From NCBI RefSeq assembly GCF_024347095.1, contig NZ_AP024903.1:992001-1056000 (forward strand): DNA of 64,000 bases. The letters are read 5' to 3'. Below, piece by piece: positions 25,877 through 35,684 of the stretch. A model generated the notes under the pieces. That model did not search any database and was not told the origin of the DNA. It worked only from the letters and a program-made list of their open reading frames with translations. Positions within the stretch are counted from its first letter, which is position 1; every line of letters starts with the position of its first letter. Position numbers and translations under genes: made by a program. The DNA comes from Vibrio rhizosphaerae. Lineage in GTDB: Bacteria; Pseudomonadota; Gammaproteobacteria; Enterobacterales; Vibrionaceae.

Positions 25877-26215
25877 CTACTTCATAAGTTCTACAATGAC
25901 AGCGTATGAAAAAACCATCCACCACAGCCAGTGTAACCACATCATAATATCCAATTTATAACCACGCTTTACAGAACGACGGACAACGAAAGGGTAAATA
26001 AAACTATAGATTGCTAAGAGTCCGCCAGCGCTGATCCCTGAGATCATGATGAAACCTTTATCTTCTAGGTACCAACTCGGGTTTCTTGCCAGCTTACGAA
26101 CTAATGTCTGTACATGTTTTCTATCTCCAAAACTATAACGTAGGCTACAGATAAAGAAGACTATCATCCAGACCATACCAAACAAACCAAGGCATCTTGA
26201 AATTACTTCATTCAT
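25877..26215 (-). CDS. Small membrane protein, candidate immunity protein 1
   Basis: 112 residues, three hydrophobic segments: ~7-27, ~57-80 and ~92-110. Near-identical core to the downstream paralogue (SLRYSFGDRKHVQTLVRKLARNPSWYLEDKGF, shown in parts; RRSVKRGYKLDIMMWLHWLWW). Starts 18 bases after the stop of the 872-residue putative effector, so the three genes form one leftward unit. Multi-pass immunity proteins typically guard against membrane-acting T6SS or contact-dependent toxins; that role here is inference. Confidence 0.72.
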   Translation of the reverse strand: MNEVISRCLGLFGMVWMIVFFICSLRYSFGDRKHVQTLVRKLARNPSWYLEDKGFIMISGISAGGLLAIYSFIYPFVVRRSVKRGYKLDIMMWLHWLWWMVFSYAVIVELMK

Positions 26216-26233
26216 AATAATTATTATTTCTAA

Positions 26234-28852
26234 CTAGTTAAAATTACTTGGAATACCAAAATCACTAAAGATACTTTTGTTGATATAGGATTCGATCTCA
26301 TTGGGGATATCATCCATAAATTTAGATTCAATATTATCAAGTAAGTCGCCAAATTTCATGGAGTCAAAGAAAGAGCCCATTCCCATTTTTCCAGCACCAG
26401 CACCTAGAATACCTACGCCTAACGCGGCCCCACCAACAACGATTAAGATAACTGGAGCCGAAGTAATACTGAACGCTATAACAATCGCTTCCCCAGCAAT
26501 CGCACCTGCTGTCCCTGCGACCCAACCACCAGCAACGCCACCAGTTTCAACCATTGTTGCCCTTGCACAATCACTCAATCCACCGGCTTCACATTGCTGC
26601 GTGACTGAATAGGTAGCACTGGCAATACTCAACCCGATGGACACTTTGCCTGCGTTTTCTGCGTATTTCACCCATTTTGATGTATTTGCGAGATGTCTGC
26701 CAAGCTCCGGTACGCGTCCGCCTTCCAGAATTTCATCCGCATGGTGAATGAGTGATTTGGTTGAATGAATGCCGAGCTTTTCTTTCAATCCGGTATGGAC
26801 GGGAAGGCTCAGCGTTCTCTGGGTGAGTTTATCCAGTTGTGAGTCGAGCAGGCCGGTTAATGCCTGACGTTGTTGGATAAATGCGTCCCGGGCGATATGT
26901 TTGCCTAAGAAACGAATATATAAACCATCCAGCTTTTGCAGGGTTGTAGCCACGTTTTCCAGATGTTTCTGCATTGCCGGGGCCAAAGTTCCTGTGGCGG
27001 CGCTGCTCCATGCAAAGGCATCGCTTGGTGCGCCTTGTTCGAACGCTTCACAGACTTTGCAATCCAGTGTTTCAAAGTAACGGTGATTCAGTTCGGCCTG
27101 TTCATCCGATAGTTCACCAATGGCTTCGCTGGCGATTTTCGCCTCTTCCTGTAATACCTTGAGTTTTTGTTGTTCTTGGTCTGATTGTGGCGCCTGACTG
27201 GCAAGTATCACCAGCTCTCCGGGGCGAACCGGGTCATTCAGATGACCGTTCAGTTGTTGCAGCATCGAGCGCACTTGCGGAGCGGTTTCATCCGCAAGTA
27301 AATCGTTCCACAAGCTGGCCTGAGACTGATGCTTTTCAACCATAGAAAAGCCCAAATCAAAAGCAACAGGTTCATCGGTAATACGCACCAGCGGAATATC
27401 TGCCGTGACCAGACTTTGATCATGAATTGCGATCACCTGAGTGCCGGAGAGATATTTTTCCTGATAGCGATACCAGCTATTGAGCGGCTGATTGTAATCC
27501 TGCGGGGATTGGGGTGGCATCGCACTGATCCGTTCCGGCACGACGGCGCTTTCTTGTTTCGTGCTGATATTCAGCACATCCCCGATTTTCAATGTCATCG
27601 GGTCTGCGTGATAAGCGGGATTCAGATTCAGCAATTCTTTAGCACTGAGTCCGTATTGTTGGGCGATCTCCGGCCACGATTCTCGCTTGTTACTTCCCGG
27701 AGCACGCTGCACCGTGTGGGTGGTCGGCTCTTCGGGCTGCTCTTGTTTCTGCTCTGCCGACTCCCGGCTCATGACCGGTTGACGGGTTGCATCCAGCAGG
27801 GCACGGATATCCAGATGAATCCCATGCTGTGCAATGGTGTCATCCAGATGATTCAGTTGCTCCAAGGTGATGGGGTGTTTCAGATAAACCAGTGACTGAT
27901 GGTTGATCGCCACCCCGTTTATCTTCCAGAACACCAGTAAAGCCCGGTGACTGCACGGACAGCCTCTTGCGGTGTTCAGCACCCCTTCACGGGAAAGCGT
28001 GGCATAAAAGAGGCCTTCACCATCTTCCGGCAGACAATATTCCTGAACCAATTTGTTATCCCGGAAATGATACAGATACCCGGACGCCGGAAAACCAAGC
28101 CGTCCGCCGACCTGCACCGCAGGCTGGATAGGAATATAGGCATCACGAACCATCGCTGAACCAATGGGTTTTACCCGTACCGGATCTGGCAGACTGACGC
28201 CAAGCGGTGCGCTGTCACTGAAAGCATAGAGCCTTTTCTGCTCGTTATAGGCTGCGCGGTACACATAACGAGTGCCGTGTTCCGTCCGGTCTTGCTGTTG
28301 TGGCCCGGTTTTCACTTCTGCTTTTTTACCCTGTAGCACAAAGCCATAACGAAGCATCGACAGGCGGGATTCATCTGAGCAGGCGATTTCCAGCATATAT
28401 TCATATTTTGAAGCAGGAACCTGATCGGCATTATCCGGGATGGTCGGCTCAGGAACATAAGGCGGCATCGGCTGAGCCGGATGCAGACTCCCTGAATAGC
28501 CAGTACCGGAACCTCCTCCGGCAGCATGACTTCCGCCACCTTTCTCTGATAGCGCAACGCGTTCCAGATAAGCTTGTTGTGCCAGTGGCTCCAGTTGAGT
28601 GGCAATGCGCGGATTGATTTGCCAGCGCTGGTGGTTCATTTGATCCTGAGCCGGGATCATCAACGGCTCTGAGGGGGTATCGTGCAGTAAAACCAGCTCA
28701 CCGCTTTTTAACTCGGCCTGCAATTGTCTGAAACTCATGCCGGCGGGAAACGCTGTTTTTAAATCGGATTCTCTGAGGGAATCAAAATCACCTTCGACCT
28801 GACCAAATTCATAAGCCATCAGATCGGAAAGACGAACGACGTTGTAACTCAT
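26234..28852 (-). CDS. LysM-containing putative secreted effector with C-terminal membrane domain
   Basis: 872 residues from the ATG at 28852 (a TTG at 28876 is possible; neither has a strong RBS). Order: a domain of ~100 residues, a Gly-rich linker (GGGSHAAGGGSGTG), a beta-rich middle part with CPCSH, a LysM domain at ~378-428 (ENDING GLSAKELLNLNPAYHADPMTLKIGDVLN in two parts), a long helical segment, then a Gly/Ala-rich hydrophobic stretch at ~765-820 (AGEAIVIAFSITSAPVILIV) and an acidic tail. No signal peptide. The plan, with two membrane immunity-like genes behind it, resembles pore-forming T6SS effectors. No VgrG or PAAR gene is in the window, so the delivery route is unknown. Confidence 0.7.
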   Translation of the reverse strand: MSYNVVRLSDLMAYEFGQVEGDFDSLRESDLKTAFPAGMSFRQLQAELKSGELVLLHDTPSEPLMIPAQDQMNHQRWQINPRIATQLEPLAQQAYLERVALSEKGGGSHAAGGGSGTGYSGSLHPAQPMPPYVPEPTIPDNADQVPASKYEYMLEIACSDESRLSMLRYGFVLQGKKAEVKTGPQQQDRTEHGTRYVYRAAYNEQKRLYAFSDSAPLGVSLPDPVRVKPIGSAMVRDAYIPIQPAVQVGGRLGFPASGYLYHFRDNKLVQEYCLPEDGEGLFYATLSREGVLNTARGCPCSHRALLVFWKINGVAINHQSLVYLKHPITLEQLNHLDDTIAQHGIHLDIRALLDATRQPVMSRESAEQKQEQPEEPTTHTVQRAPGSNKRESWPEIAQQYGLSAKELLNLNPAYHADPMTLKIGDVLNISTKQESAVVPERISAMPPQSPQDYNQPLNSWYRYQEKYLSGTQVIAIHDQSLVTADIPLVRITDEPVAFDLGFSMVEKHQSQASLWNDLLADETAPQVRSMLQQLNGHLNDPVRPGELVILASQAPQSDQEQQKLKVLQEEAKIASEAIGELSDEQAELNHRYFETLDCKVCEAFEQGAPSDAFAWSSAATGTLAPAMQKHLENVATTLQKLDGLYIRFLGKHIARDAFIQQRQALTGLLDSQLDKLTQRTLSLPVHTGLKEKLGIHSTKSLIHHADEILEGGRVPELGRHLANTSKWVKYAENAGKVSIGLSIASATYSVTQQCEAGGLSDCARATMVETGGVAGGWVAGTAGAIAGEAIVIAFSITSAPVILIVVGGAALGVGILGAGAGKMGMGSFFDSMKFGDLLDNIESKFMDDIPNEIESYINKSIFSDFGIPSNFN

Positions 28853-29132
28853 TGTTATTATTTTGTTGGGTTGCAATTAAATGGGGTGCATATATTACAG
28901 GAAATAGACAAAGATGGATCAGGTCATGAATGGTTGAGATTGTTTTTTTGCAAGCTCTGCCGTTTCCCCGGAGTAAGGAAAAACCGTTTATATTTTTGAG
29001 CGCCTGATAAGCTGAGGTTGGTCACACACTCATGCACCAACTCGCTTTCTGACTGGTCTCATTTTCATATATAATCAATCGGAATTATCGTACGGTAAAT
29101 CGTACGCCTCATAGATAAAAGAATGCAGACTC
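28853..29132. other. Divergent promoter region of effector and hsdM
   Basis: 280 bases, A/T-rich near both genes, without open frames of note. It should hold the promoters of the leftward effector unit and the rightward hsdMS unit. CGTACGGTAAATCGTACG at about 29089 contains an inverted pair CGTACG/CGTACG and may be an operator. Confidence 0.45.
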
Positions 29133-30761
29133 ATGGCAAAAGCACCAGCAAAGAAAAGTTCAGCGAAGAAAAAATCAGCCAAAGGCTTTGAAGAAACCTT
29201 GTGGGACACCGCCAACCAACTGCGCGGTAGCGTTGAATCCTCCGAATATAAACACGTGGTATTGAGCTTAGTGTTCCTGAAATTTATCAGCGATAAATTT
29301 GCAACCAAGCGCGAGCAACTGAAAGCCACCGGGATGGAAGCCTTCGTCGACATGCCGGAGTTTTATCAGCAAGACAACATCTTCTTCCTGCCGGAAGTGG
29401 CGCGTTGGTCGTATGTGAAAGTGCGCGCTAAACAAGATGATATCGCCGTGGTGATTGATACCGCACTGGCGACCATTGAAAAGAACAACCCGAGCCTCAA
29501 AGGCGCGTTGCCGGATAACTACTTCTCGCGCATGAATCTTGAAGTGAAACGCTTGGCGTCGCTGATTGATACCATCGAGAACATCAATACCCTCGCGAGC
29601 GAATGTAACGAAAACACCAGTGAAGAAGATTTGATTGGCCGGGTATATGAATACTTCCTCGGTCGCTTTGCGGCGAATGAAGGTAAAGGCGGCGGCGAAT
29701 TCTACACACCAAAATCCGTTGTGACCCTGCTGGCAGACATGCTCGAACCGTATCAAGGCAAAGTGTACGATCCATGCTGTGGTTCTGGCGGTATGTTTGT
29801 GCAGAGTTTGAAATTTGTCGAAAGCCACCAGGGTAAAAGTAAAGACATTGCCATTTACGGCCAAGAGCTTACGACTACCACCTACAAACTGGCGAAAATG
29901 AACTTAGCGATTCGCGGCTTAACCGGTAACTTAGGCGAACGCCCGGCGGATACTTTTCACGCGGATCAGCACCAAGATTTAAAAGCCGATTACATCCTAG
30001 CTAACCCACCGTTTAACCTGAAAAACTGGCGTAACGATGCCGAGCTGACCGATGATGCGCGCTTTGCTGGCTTTACCACGCCACCCACAGGCAATGCCAA
30101 CTACGCGTGGATTTTGCACATGCTGTCGAAGCTGAGCGAAGATGGGGTCGCCGGTTTTGTGTTAGCCAACGGCTCGATGAGTTCCAACACCAGCGGTGAA
30201 GGTGACATTCGCGCCAAGCTGGTTAACGACGATCGCATCGAATGTATGATTGCGCTGCCGGGGCAACTGTTCTTTACCACGCAAATTCCGGTGTGTTTGT
30301 GGTTTATGTCGAAGAGCAAAGCCGCCAACCCGAAATTTGGTTATCGCGACCGCACGGGTGAAACCCTGTTTATCGATGCCCGTGACATGGGCACCATGGT
30401 CAGCCGCGTCAATAAAGAGCTGACTTTTGAAGATATCGCCAAAATCGCTGACACCTTCCACGCGTGGCGCAGTGATGAGGCGGAAATCCAACGTCGCCTC
30501 GAAGCGAAAGAGATCAGCTTATCGCAATATGAAGACCAAGCAGGTTTCTGCAAAGTGGCAACCATTGCCGAGATTGCGGCGAACGATTTTGTCCTCACCC
30601 CGGGGCGTTATGTGGGCGCAGCGGACTTAGAAGACGATGGCATTCCGTTTGAAACCAAAATGACTGAACTGACCCAAACCTTATATCGCCAATTGGATGA
30701 AGCCAAAGCGCTGGATAAAGCGATTCGTACTAATATGGAGGCATTGGGTTATGGGGAGTGA
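29133..30761 (+). CDS. hsdM: Type I restriction-modification methyltransferase subunit
   Basis: 542 residues, N6-adenine class. The N-terminal HsdM helical domain is seen in FEETLWDTANQLRGSVESSEYKHVVLSLVFLKFISDKF. SAM and catalytic motifs: EFYTPKSVVTLLADML, YDPCCGSGGMF (motif I) and NPPF (motif IV). C-terminal region LIQEDP-like helices contact HsdS. It methylates adenine in the host target, protecting from HsdR. A Lys/Ala-rich N-terminus (AKAPAKKSSAKKKSAK) precedes the domain. Overlaps hsdS by 11 bases, so both are translated together. Confidence 0.95.
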   Translation: MAKAPAKKSSAKKKSAKGFEETLWDTANQLRGSVESSEYKHVVLSLVFLKFISDKFATKREQLKATGMEAFVDMPEFYQQDNIFFLPEVARWSYVKVRAKQDDIAVVIDTALATIEKNNPSLKGALPDNYFSRMNLEVKRLASLIDTIENINTLASECNENTSEEDLIGRVYEYFLGRFAANEGKGGGEFYTPKSVVTLLADMLEPYQGKVYDPCCGSGGMFVQSLKFVESHQGKSKDIAIYGQELTTTTYKLAKMNLAIRGLTGNLGERPADTFHADQHQDLKADYILANPPFNLKNWRNDAELTDDARFAGFTTPPTGNANYAWILHMLSKLSEDGVAGFVLANGSMSSNTSGEGDIRAKLVNDDRIECMIALPGQLFFTTQIPVCLWFMSKSKAANPKFGYRDRTGETLFIDARDMGTMVSRVNKELTFEDIAKIADTFHAWRSDEAEIQRRLEAKEISLSQYEDQAGFCKVATIAEIAANDFVLTPGRYVGAADLEDDGIPFETKMTELTQTLYRQLDEAKALDKAIRTNMEALGYGE

Positions 30762-32172
30762 TTGGAAAACAGCCAGATTACTTGATATGTATGATGTCCG
30801 TTCTGGATTATCGAAGCCTGCTAAGGATTTTGGTAGTGGTTACCCATTTTTGACTTTTAAAGATGTTTTTTATAATTATTTCACTCCGGATATTCTTGGT
30901 GATTTAGTTGAATCTAGTGATAAAGAAAGAGACGGTTGTTCAGTCAAAAGAGGTGATGTTTTTTTAACTCGAACCAGTGAAACGATGAATGAATTGGGGA
31001 TGAGTTGTGTTGCGTTAAAAGATTATGAAGATGCAACTTTTAATGGGTTCTGTAAACGTCTACGACCAAACTCTGAATGTGAGTTGGAACCAGAGTATGT
31101 AGGTTACTATCTTCGTAGTCCTAAGTTTCGACAGGCAATGTTGGCATTTTCAACAATGTCTACACGGGCTAGCCTAAACAATGAGATGATCGGTCGGTTG
31201 GAAATAAGTTATCCACCGAGAGAAGAACAAAAGAAGATTGCGAGTATTTTAAAAACACTCGATAACAAAATCACCCTTAACCGCCAAATCAACCAAACCC
31301 TAGAACAAATGGCGCAGACGCTGTTTAAATCGTGGTTTGTGGATTTCGATCCGGTGATTGATAACGCACTGGATGCGGGCTTTTTTGATCAGGGAAAGGC
31401 CATTCCTGATGAACTGCAAGCGCGCGCCGAGCAGCGTCAAGCTCTGCGCCATGCAGTAAATGAGGCAAATAAGGCAAATAAGGCAAACCAGCCGCATAGC
31501 ACTCACAGCAACCCAGCGGCTGGCGATGCGTTAGCGTCCCCTTATCAACCGCTACCGGATGACATCCGCCGACTGTTCCCCAATGCCTTTGAGGAAAGTG
31601 AGTTAGGCTGGGTGCCGAAGGGGTGGAGTGTATTGTACCTGAAAGACATTTCTACCATCACTTATGGGAAAAATTTACCTAAATCGAAAATTTTGAAAGA
31701 TGGTTATCCTGTTTACGGTGGAAATGGAATAATTGGTTCATATGACCGTTATCTGTATGAGAAGTCACAAGTAATAATTTCATGTCGGGGTGCTGCTTCC
31801 GGGAAAGTTCATTGGACAAAGCCTTTTAGTTTTATTACTAATAATTCGCTTGTTATAGAAGAGCAGAAAATAAGTTCTATATTTTTGTTTTATTGTCTAA
31901 TTCAGCAAGATCTAACTAGCTTAACTTCTGGATCTGCACAACCACAAATGACTATAGCTAATTTAAATCCAGTGCAGATTTTGGTACCTGACGATAGGTT
32001 AATATCTGTTTATTCAAGGTATTCTCATTGTTTTCTTGATCGTTGTGAAAAAAGGAATGATGAGATTGAAACGCTAATTAATCTTCGCGATACCTTGTTA
32101 CCCAAACTCATCTCCGGTGAATTACGCTTGGATGAGGTGGAATCCACCATCGCAGAAACAACCACCGCATAA
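30751..32172 (+). CDS. hsdS: Type I restriction-modification specificity subunit
   Basis: 473 residues from the ATG at 30751 (GGAGG 10 bases upstream). Two target-recognition domains: TRD1 (~1-150; SDWKTARLLDMYDVRSGLSKP) and TRD2 (~290-440; GWSVLYLKDISTITYGKNLP). Between and after them are the conserved helices (EEQKKIASILKTLDNKITLNRQINQTLEQMAQTLF; shown in parts in motifs). The TRD DNA is visibly more A/T-rich than the conserved helices, as expected from TRD exchange. A 9-bp tandem repeat coding (E/K)ANKAN lies in the linker before TRD2. Target sequence unknown. Confidence 0.92.
   Translation: MGSDWKTARLLDMYDVRSGLSKPAKDFGSGYPFLTFKDVFYNYFTPDILGDLVESSDKERDGCSVKRGDVFLTRTSETMNELGMSCVALKDYEDATFNGFCKRLRPNSECELEPEYVGYYLRSPKFRQAMLAFSTMSTRASLNNEMIGRLEISYPPREEQKKIASILKTLDNKITLNRQINQTLEQMAQTLFKSWFVDFDPVIDNALDAGFFDQGKAIPDELQARAEQRQALRHAVNEANKANKANQPHSTHSNPAAGDALASPYQPLPDDIRRLFPNAFEESELGWVPKGWSVLYLKDISTITYGKNLPKSKILKDGYPVYGGNGIIGSYDRYLYEKSQVIISCRGAASGKVHWTKPFSFITNNSLVIEEQKISSIFLFYCLIQQDLTSLTSGSAQPQMTIANLNPVQILVPDDRLISVYSRYSHCFLDRCEKRNDEIETLINLRDTLLPKLISGELRLDEVESTIAETTTA
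31458..31484. repeat. 9-bp tandem repeat inside hsdS
   Basis: Three units, AAATGAGGC, AAATAAGGC and AAATAAGGC (31458, 31467, 31476), followed by the partial copy AAACC, code for N-E-A-N-K-A-N-K-A-N. Copy number changes keep the frame and would alter the spacing between the two recognition domains. Confidence 0.85.
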
Positions 32173-32178
32173 CCCATC

Positions 32179-32209
32179 GGCAGCCTGAGCCTTCTCGGCT
32201 GCCTTTTTT
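32179..32209 (+). terminator. Intrinsic terminator between hsdS and hsdR
   Basis: GGCAGCC and GGCTGCC form a 7-bp stem with an 11-base loop, followed by TTTTTT. It lies 7 bases after the hsdS stop and before hsdR, so hsdR may have its own promoter or depend on read-through. Confidence 0.8.
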
Positions 32210-32256
32210 GTTTTGCACTGTGCTAAACCCAAGAAGAACGATAAGAACAGGACGTT

Positions 32257-35200
32257 ATGACGACCACTTTTACAGAAGCTAAGTTGGAACAAGCGATCAT
32301 CGCGATGCTGGGGCAACATCAACGTGTTTCTGGCACGACTGTGTACCCGCATTTTATTGGCAGCGAGATCCCGCGCGAGAGTAAAGAAGAGGTGTTAATC
32401 CTCGATGATGTGCGTGCTTATCTTGCCAAGCGCTATCACGCCGATGGCATTACGGATGCGGAAATCGACGCCATTATTCGCCAGTTGCAAACCCTGCCCG
32501 CCAGCGATTTGTATCAGAGCAACAAAACCTTCTGTCAGTGGTTAAATAATGGTTTCCTGTTCAAACGTGACGATCGCCAGCAAAAAGATCTCTATATCGA
32601 ATTGATCGATACCCAAGCCTTGTCGCAGCGGCTCAATGCGATGTTTGTTGCAGGCGATGCCACCATTGGCGATGATCACAACCGTTATCGTTTAGTCAGC
32701 CAACTAGAGATTATCGGCACCGATCAGCAAAAGCGCATTCCGGATGTCATTTTATACGTCAACGGCCTGCCGCTGGTGGTGTTTGAATTGAAATCCGCCG
32801 TGCGTGAAGAAGCGGCGACGACTTACCATGCCTGGGATCAGTTGACGAATCGTTATCGCAGCGATATTCCCAAACTGTTTGTCTATAACGCCCTGTGTAT
32901 CATCAGCGATGGCGTGAATAACAAAATGGGCAACCTGTTCGCTCCGTATGAGTATTTCTATTCATGGCGCAAAATCACCGGCAATGAATCTAATGAGAAG
33001 CAGGGCATTGATTCACTCAATGCCATGGTCAACGGATTGTTTCATCCCACTCGTTTATTAGATGTGATCAAAAATTTCGTCTTCTTCCCGGATACCAGTA
33101 AAAAAGAACAAAAAATTTGCTGTCGTTACCCGCAGTATTACGCGGCACGTAAGCTGTATTACAACATCAGAAAAGAGCGTAAAGTGCTCGATGCTGAGGG
33201 GAATATCGTGCCGCGTGAAGCGGGCGGCAGCGGTAAAGGGGGCACTTACTTTGGTGCCACAGGCTGCGGCAAAAGTTTTACCATGCAGTTTCTGGCTCGC
33301 TTGCTGATGAAAAGCGTCGATTTTGCCAGCCCAACCATTGTGCTGATTACCGATCGTACCGATCTGCATGAACAGCTCTCCAAACAGTTTTGTAATGCCA
33401 CCACGTATATTGGCGATGAAGTGGTTGAACCGGTGACCAGCCGTCAGGATTTGCGTGACAAATTAGCCGGGCGCGCCAGTGGCGGTGTGTTCCTGACCAC
33501 CATTCATAAGTTTACCGAAGACATCAAACTGCTGACCAATCGCTGTAACGTGGTGTGTATTTCTGATGAAGCGCACCGCAGCCAAATCAATCTTGATCTA
33601 ACAATCAAAGTGGATCAGAACAAAGGCACGGTGAAAAAGACTTACGGCTTTGCCAAATACCTGCATGACTCATTACCCAATGCCACATATGTTGGCTTTA
33701 CCGGGACGCCGATCGACGCCACGCTGGATGTGTTTGGTGACCCGGTAGACAGTTACACCATTACTGAATCTGTCAATGATGAAATCACCGTGCGGATTGT
33801 CTATGAAGGCCGTGCGGCTAAAGTGATTTTGGATAACAGCAAGCTTGAAGAGATAGAAAAATATTATCAAGCGTGCGAGCAAGCGGGCGCGAATGAGCAT
33901 CAGATTGAAGAGAGCAAAAAAGCCACGGCCAATATGAATACCATTCTGGGAGATCCGGATCGCATCCAAATGTTGGCTGAAGACTTTGTCACCCATTACG
34001 AGAAACGGGTTGAGGAAGGTGCGACCGTCAAAGGCAAGGTGATGTTTGTCTGTGCCAGTCGTGAGATTGCTTATGGCTTCTACCAAGCGGTGAAAGTTCT
34101 GCGTCCTCTTTGGTTTATAGAAAAAGGGTTTGAGACGCAACAAGCCATTGAGGGGATTGCGCTGACCGACAAAGACCCAAAAGAGCTGCTGGCATTACCG
34201 ATGGTTAACATGGTGATGACGCGTAGCCAAGACGATGCCGCTGAAATGTATGCACTGCTTGGTACTAAGGATTATCGCAAAGAGCTGGATAAGCAGTTTA
34301 AAAATCCGCAGTCGAATTTTAAAATCGCCATTGTGGTAGATATGTGGTTAACCGGATTTGATGTGCCGGAGCTTGATACCATCTACATCGATAAGCCACT
34401 GCAAAAGCACAACCTGATTCAAACCATCTCGCGAGTCAATCGTAAGTTTGAAGGTAAGGATAAAGGGTTGGTGGTTGATTATATCGGGATTAAATCCCGC
34501 ATGAATCAGGCGCTTGCGATGTATTCCAAAGTCGATGGAAGCAACTTTGAGGAGACTCAACAATCGTTGATTGAAGTGCGTAACCACTTGCACCTGTTGG
34601 CGCAGATGTTCCATCACTTCGATAGTCAGGATTACTTTGCCGAGAATCCGGTCAATCAACTGGCTTGTCTGAATCGTGCGGCAGAGTTTGCGCTGCAAAC
34701 CAAAAAGATTGAATTGCGCTTTATGGGGCTGGTGAAACGCCTGAAAGCCGCTTATGACGTGTGTGTCGGCAGTGACGCGATCACGCAAGCGGAACGTGAG
34801 CAGATTCATTTTTATATCGCGGTACGGTCGATTGTATACAAACTGACTAAAGGGGATGCGCCCGATACCGCGCAAATGAATGCGCGAGTCCGGGAGATGA
34901 TTGCTGAAGCCATTCGTGCCGATGGGGTTGAGGAAATCTTTACCCTCGGGCAAGACAAAGCGGAAACCATCGATATTTTTGATGATGCCTACATGGATCG
35001 CATCAATAAAATCAAACTGCCCAATACCAAAATGCAGTTGCTGCAAAAAATGCTGCAAAAAGCCATCAATGAATTTAAAAAGGTGAACCAACTGCAAGGG
35101 ATTAATTTCTCGAAACGCTTTCAGGCACTGGTGGACACGTACAATGAGCGCAAAGAAAACGATGCATTGAACGGCGAAGAGTTCGATACCTTTAGCCAAG

Positions 35201-35550
35201 AGATGACCGATATGATCTACAACATCCGCAGTGAAATGATGTCGTTTGAAGACATTGGTATCGATATGGAAGAGAAAGCTTTTCTCGATATTCTGGAGCA
35301 TATGTGTACCAAGTATCATTTCACTTACGATAACGACAAGATGTTAGCGCTCGCACAACAGATGAAAGTGGTGGTGGATAACACCGCGCAGTACCCGGAC
35401 TGGAGCAACCGTGATGACATCAAAGCCAAACTCAAAGTCGATTTAATTCTGCTACTACATCAGTTCGGCTTTCCGCCTATCGCAAACGATGATGTGTATA
35501 AAAGCGTGTTAGAGCAGGCGGTGAACTATAAAAAGCATATGAACGCATAA
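32257..35550 (+). CDS. hsdR: Type I restriction endonuclease/translocase subunit
   Basis: 1097 residues. The N-terminal PD-(D/E)xK nuclease has Asp in RIPDVILYVNGLPLVVFELKSAV with the E-L-K triad end. The SF2 motor has Walker A FGATGCGKSF (about residue 330), the DEAH box CISDEAHRSQ, motif III YVGFTGTP and motif VI QTISRVNR. The C-terminal helical domain binds HsdM/S. It translocates and cuts DNA lacking HsdM methylation. Full-length and intact; the RM system looks functional. Confidence 0.95.
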   Translation: MTTTFTEAKLEQAIIAMLGQHQRVSGTTVYPHFIGSEIPRESKEEVLILDDVRAYLAKRYHADGITDAEIDAIIRQLQTLPASDLYQSNKTFCQWLNNGFLFKRDDRQQKDLYIELIDTQALSQRLNAMFVAGDATIGDDHNRYRLVSQLEIIGTDQQKRIPDVILYVNGLPLVVFELKSAVREEAATTYHAWDQLTNRYRSDIPKLFVYNALCIISDGVNNKMGNLFAPYEYFYSWRKITGNESNEKQGIDSLNAMVNGLFHPTRLLDVIKNFVFFPDTSKKEQKICCRYPQYYAARKLYYNIRKERKVLDAEGNIVPREAGGSGKGGTYFGATGCGKSFTMQFLARLLMKSVDFASPTIVLITDRTDLHEQLSKQFCNATTYIGDEVVEPVTSRQDLRDKLAGRASGGVFLTTIHKFTEDIKLLTNRCNVVCISDEAHRSQINLDLTIKVDQNKGTVKKTYGFAKYLHDSLPNATYVGFTGTPIDATLDVFGDPVDSYTITESVNDEITVRIVYEGRAAKVILDNSKLEEIEKYYQACEQAGANEHQIEESKKATANMNTILGDPDRIQMLAEDFVTHYEKRVEEGATVKGKVMFVCASREIAYGFYQAVKVLRPLWFIEKGFETQQAIEGIALTDKDPKELLALPMVNMVMTRSQDDAAEMYALLGTKDYRKELDKQFKNPQSNFKIAIVVDMWLTGFDVPELDTIYIDKPLQKHNLIQTISRVNRKFEGKDKGLVVDYIGIKSRMNQALAMYSKVDGSNFEETQQSLIEVRNHLHLLAQMFHHFDSQDYFAENPVNQLACLNRAAEFALQTKKIELRFMGLVKRLKAAYDVCVGSDAITQAEREQIHFYIAVRSIVYKLTKGDAPDTAQMNARVREMIAEAIRADGVEEIFTLGQDKAETIDIFDDAYMDRINKIKLPNTKMQLLQKMLQKAINEFKKVNQLQGINFSKRFQALVDTYNERKENDALNGEEFDTFSQEMTDMIYNIRSEMMSFEDIGIDMEEKAFLDILEHMCTKYHFTYDNDKMLALAQQMKVVVDNTAQYPDWSNRDDIKAKLKVDLILLLHQFGFPPIANDDVYKSVLEQAVNYKKHMNA

Positions 35551-35640
35551 ATCGCCTCTGTCTCTCCGATAGCCGGTCTCTCAGCCAGATTGGCTAGCCT
35601 TTATTGTGTCTCAAGTCTCTGGATCCAAGCACCTCAGTCC

Positions 35641-35678
35641 AATTTGAGTTGAACACGACAATTTGAGTTGATCACGAC
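35641..35678. repeat. Tandem 19-bp duplication at the edge of repeat B
   Basis: AATTTGAGTTGAACACGAC (35641-35659) is followed by AATTTGAGTTGATCACGAC (35660-35678), one mismatch. It ends 6 bases before the long direct repeat begins. The 135-bp gap after hsdR holds nothing else. Confidence 0.85.
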
Positions 35679-35684
35679 AAAGCA

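Noticed and set aside
27329..27895. 188-codon frame on the plus strand
   Set aside because: Antisense to the LysM protein; no RBS or motif.
34348..35319. 323-codon frame on the minus strand
   Set aside because: Lies wholly antisense to hsdR, which has all motor and nuclease motifs; a coding shadow.
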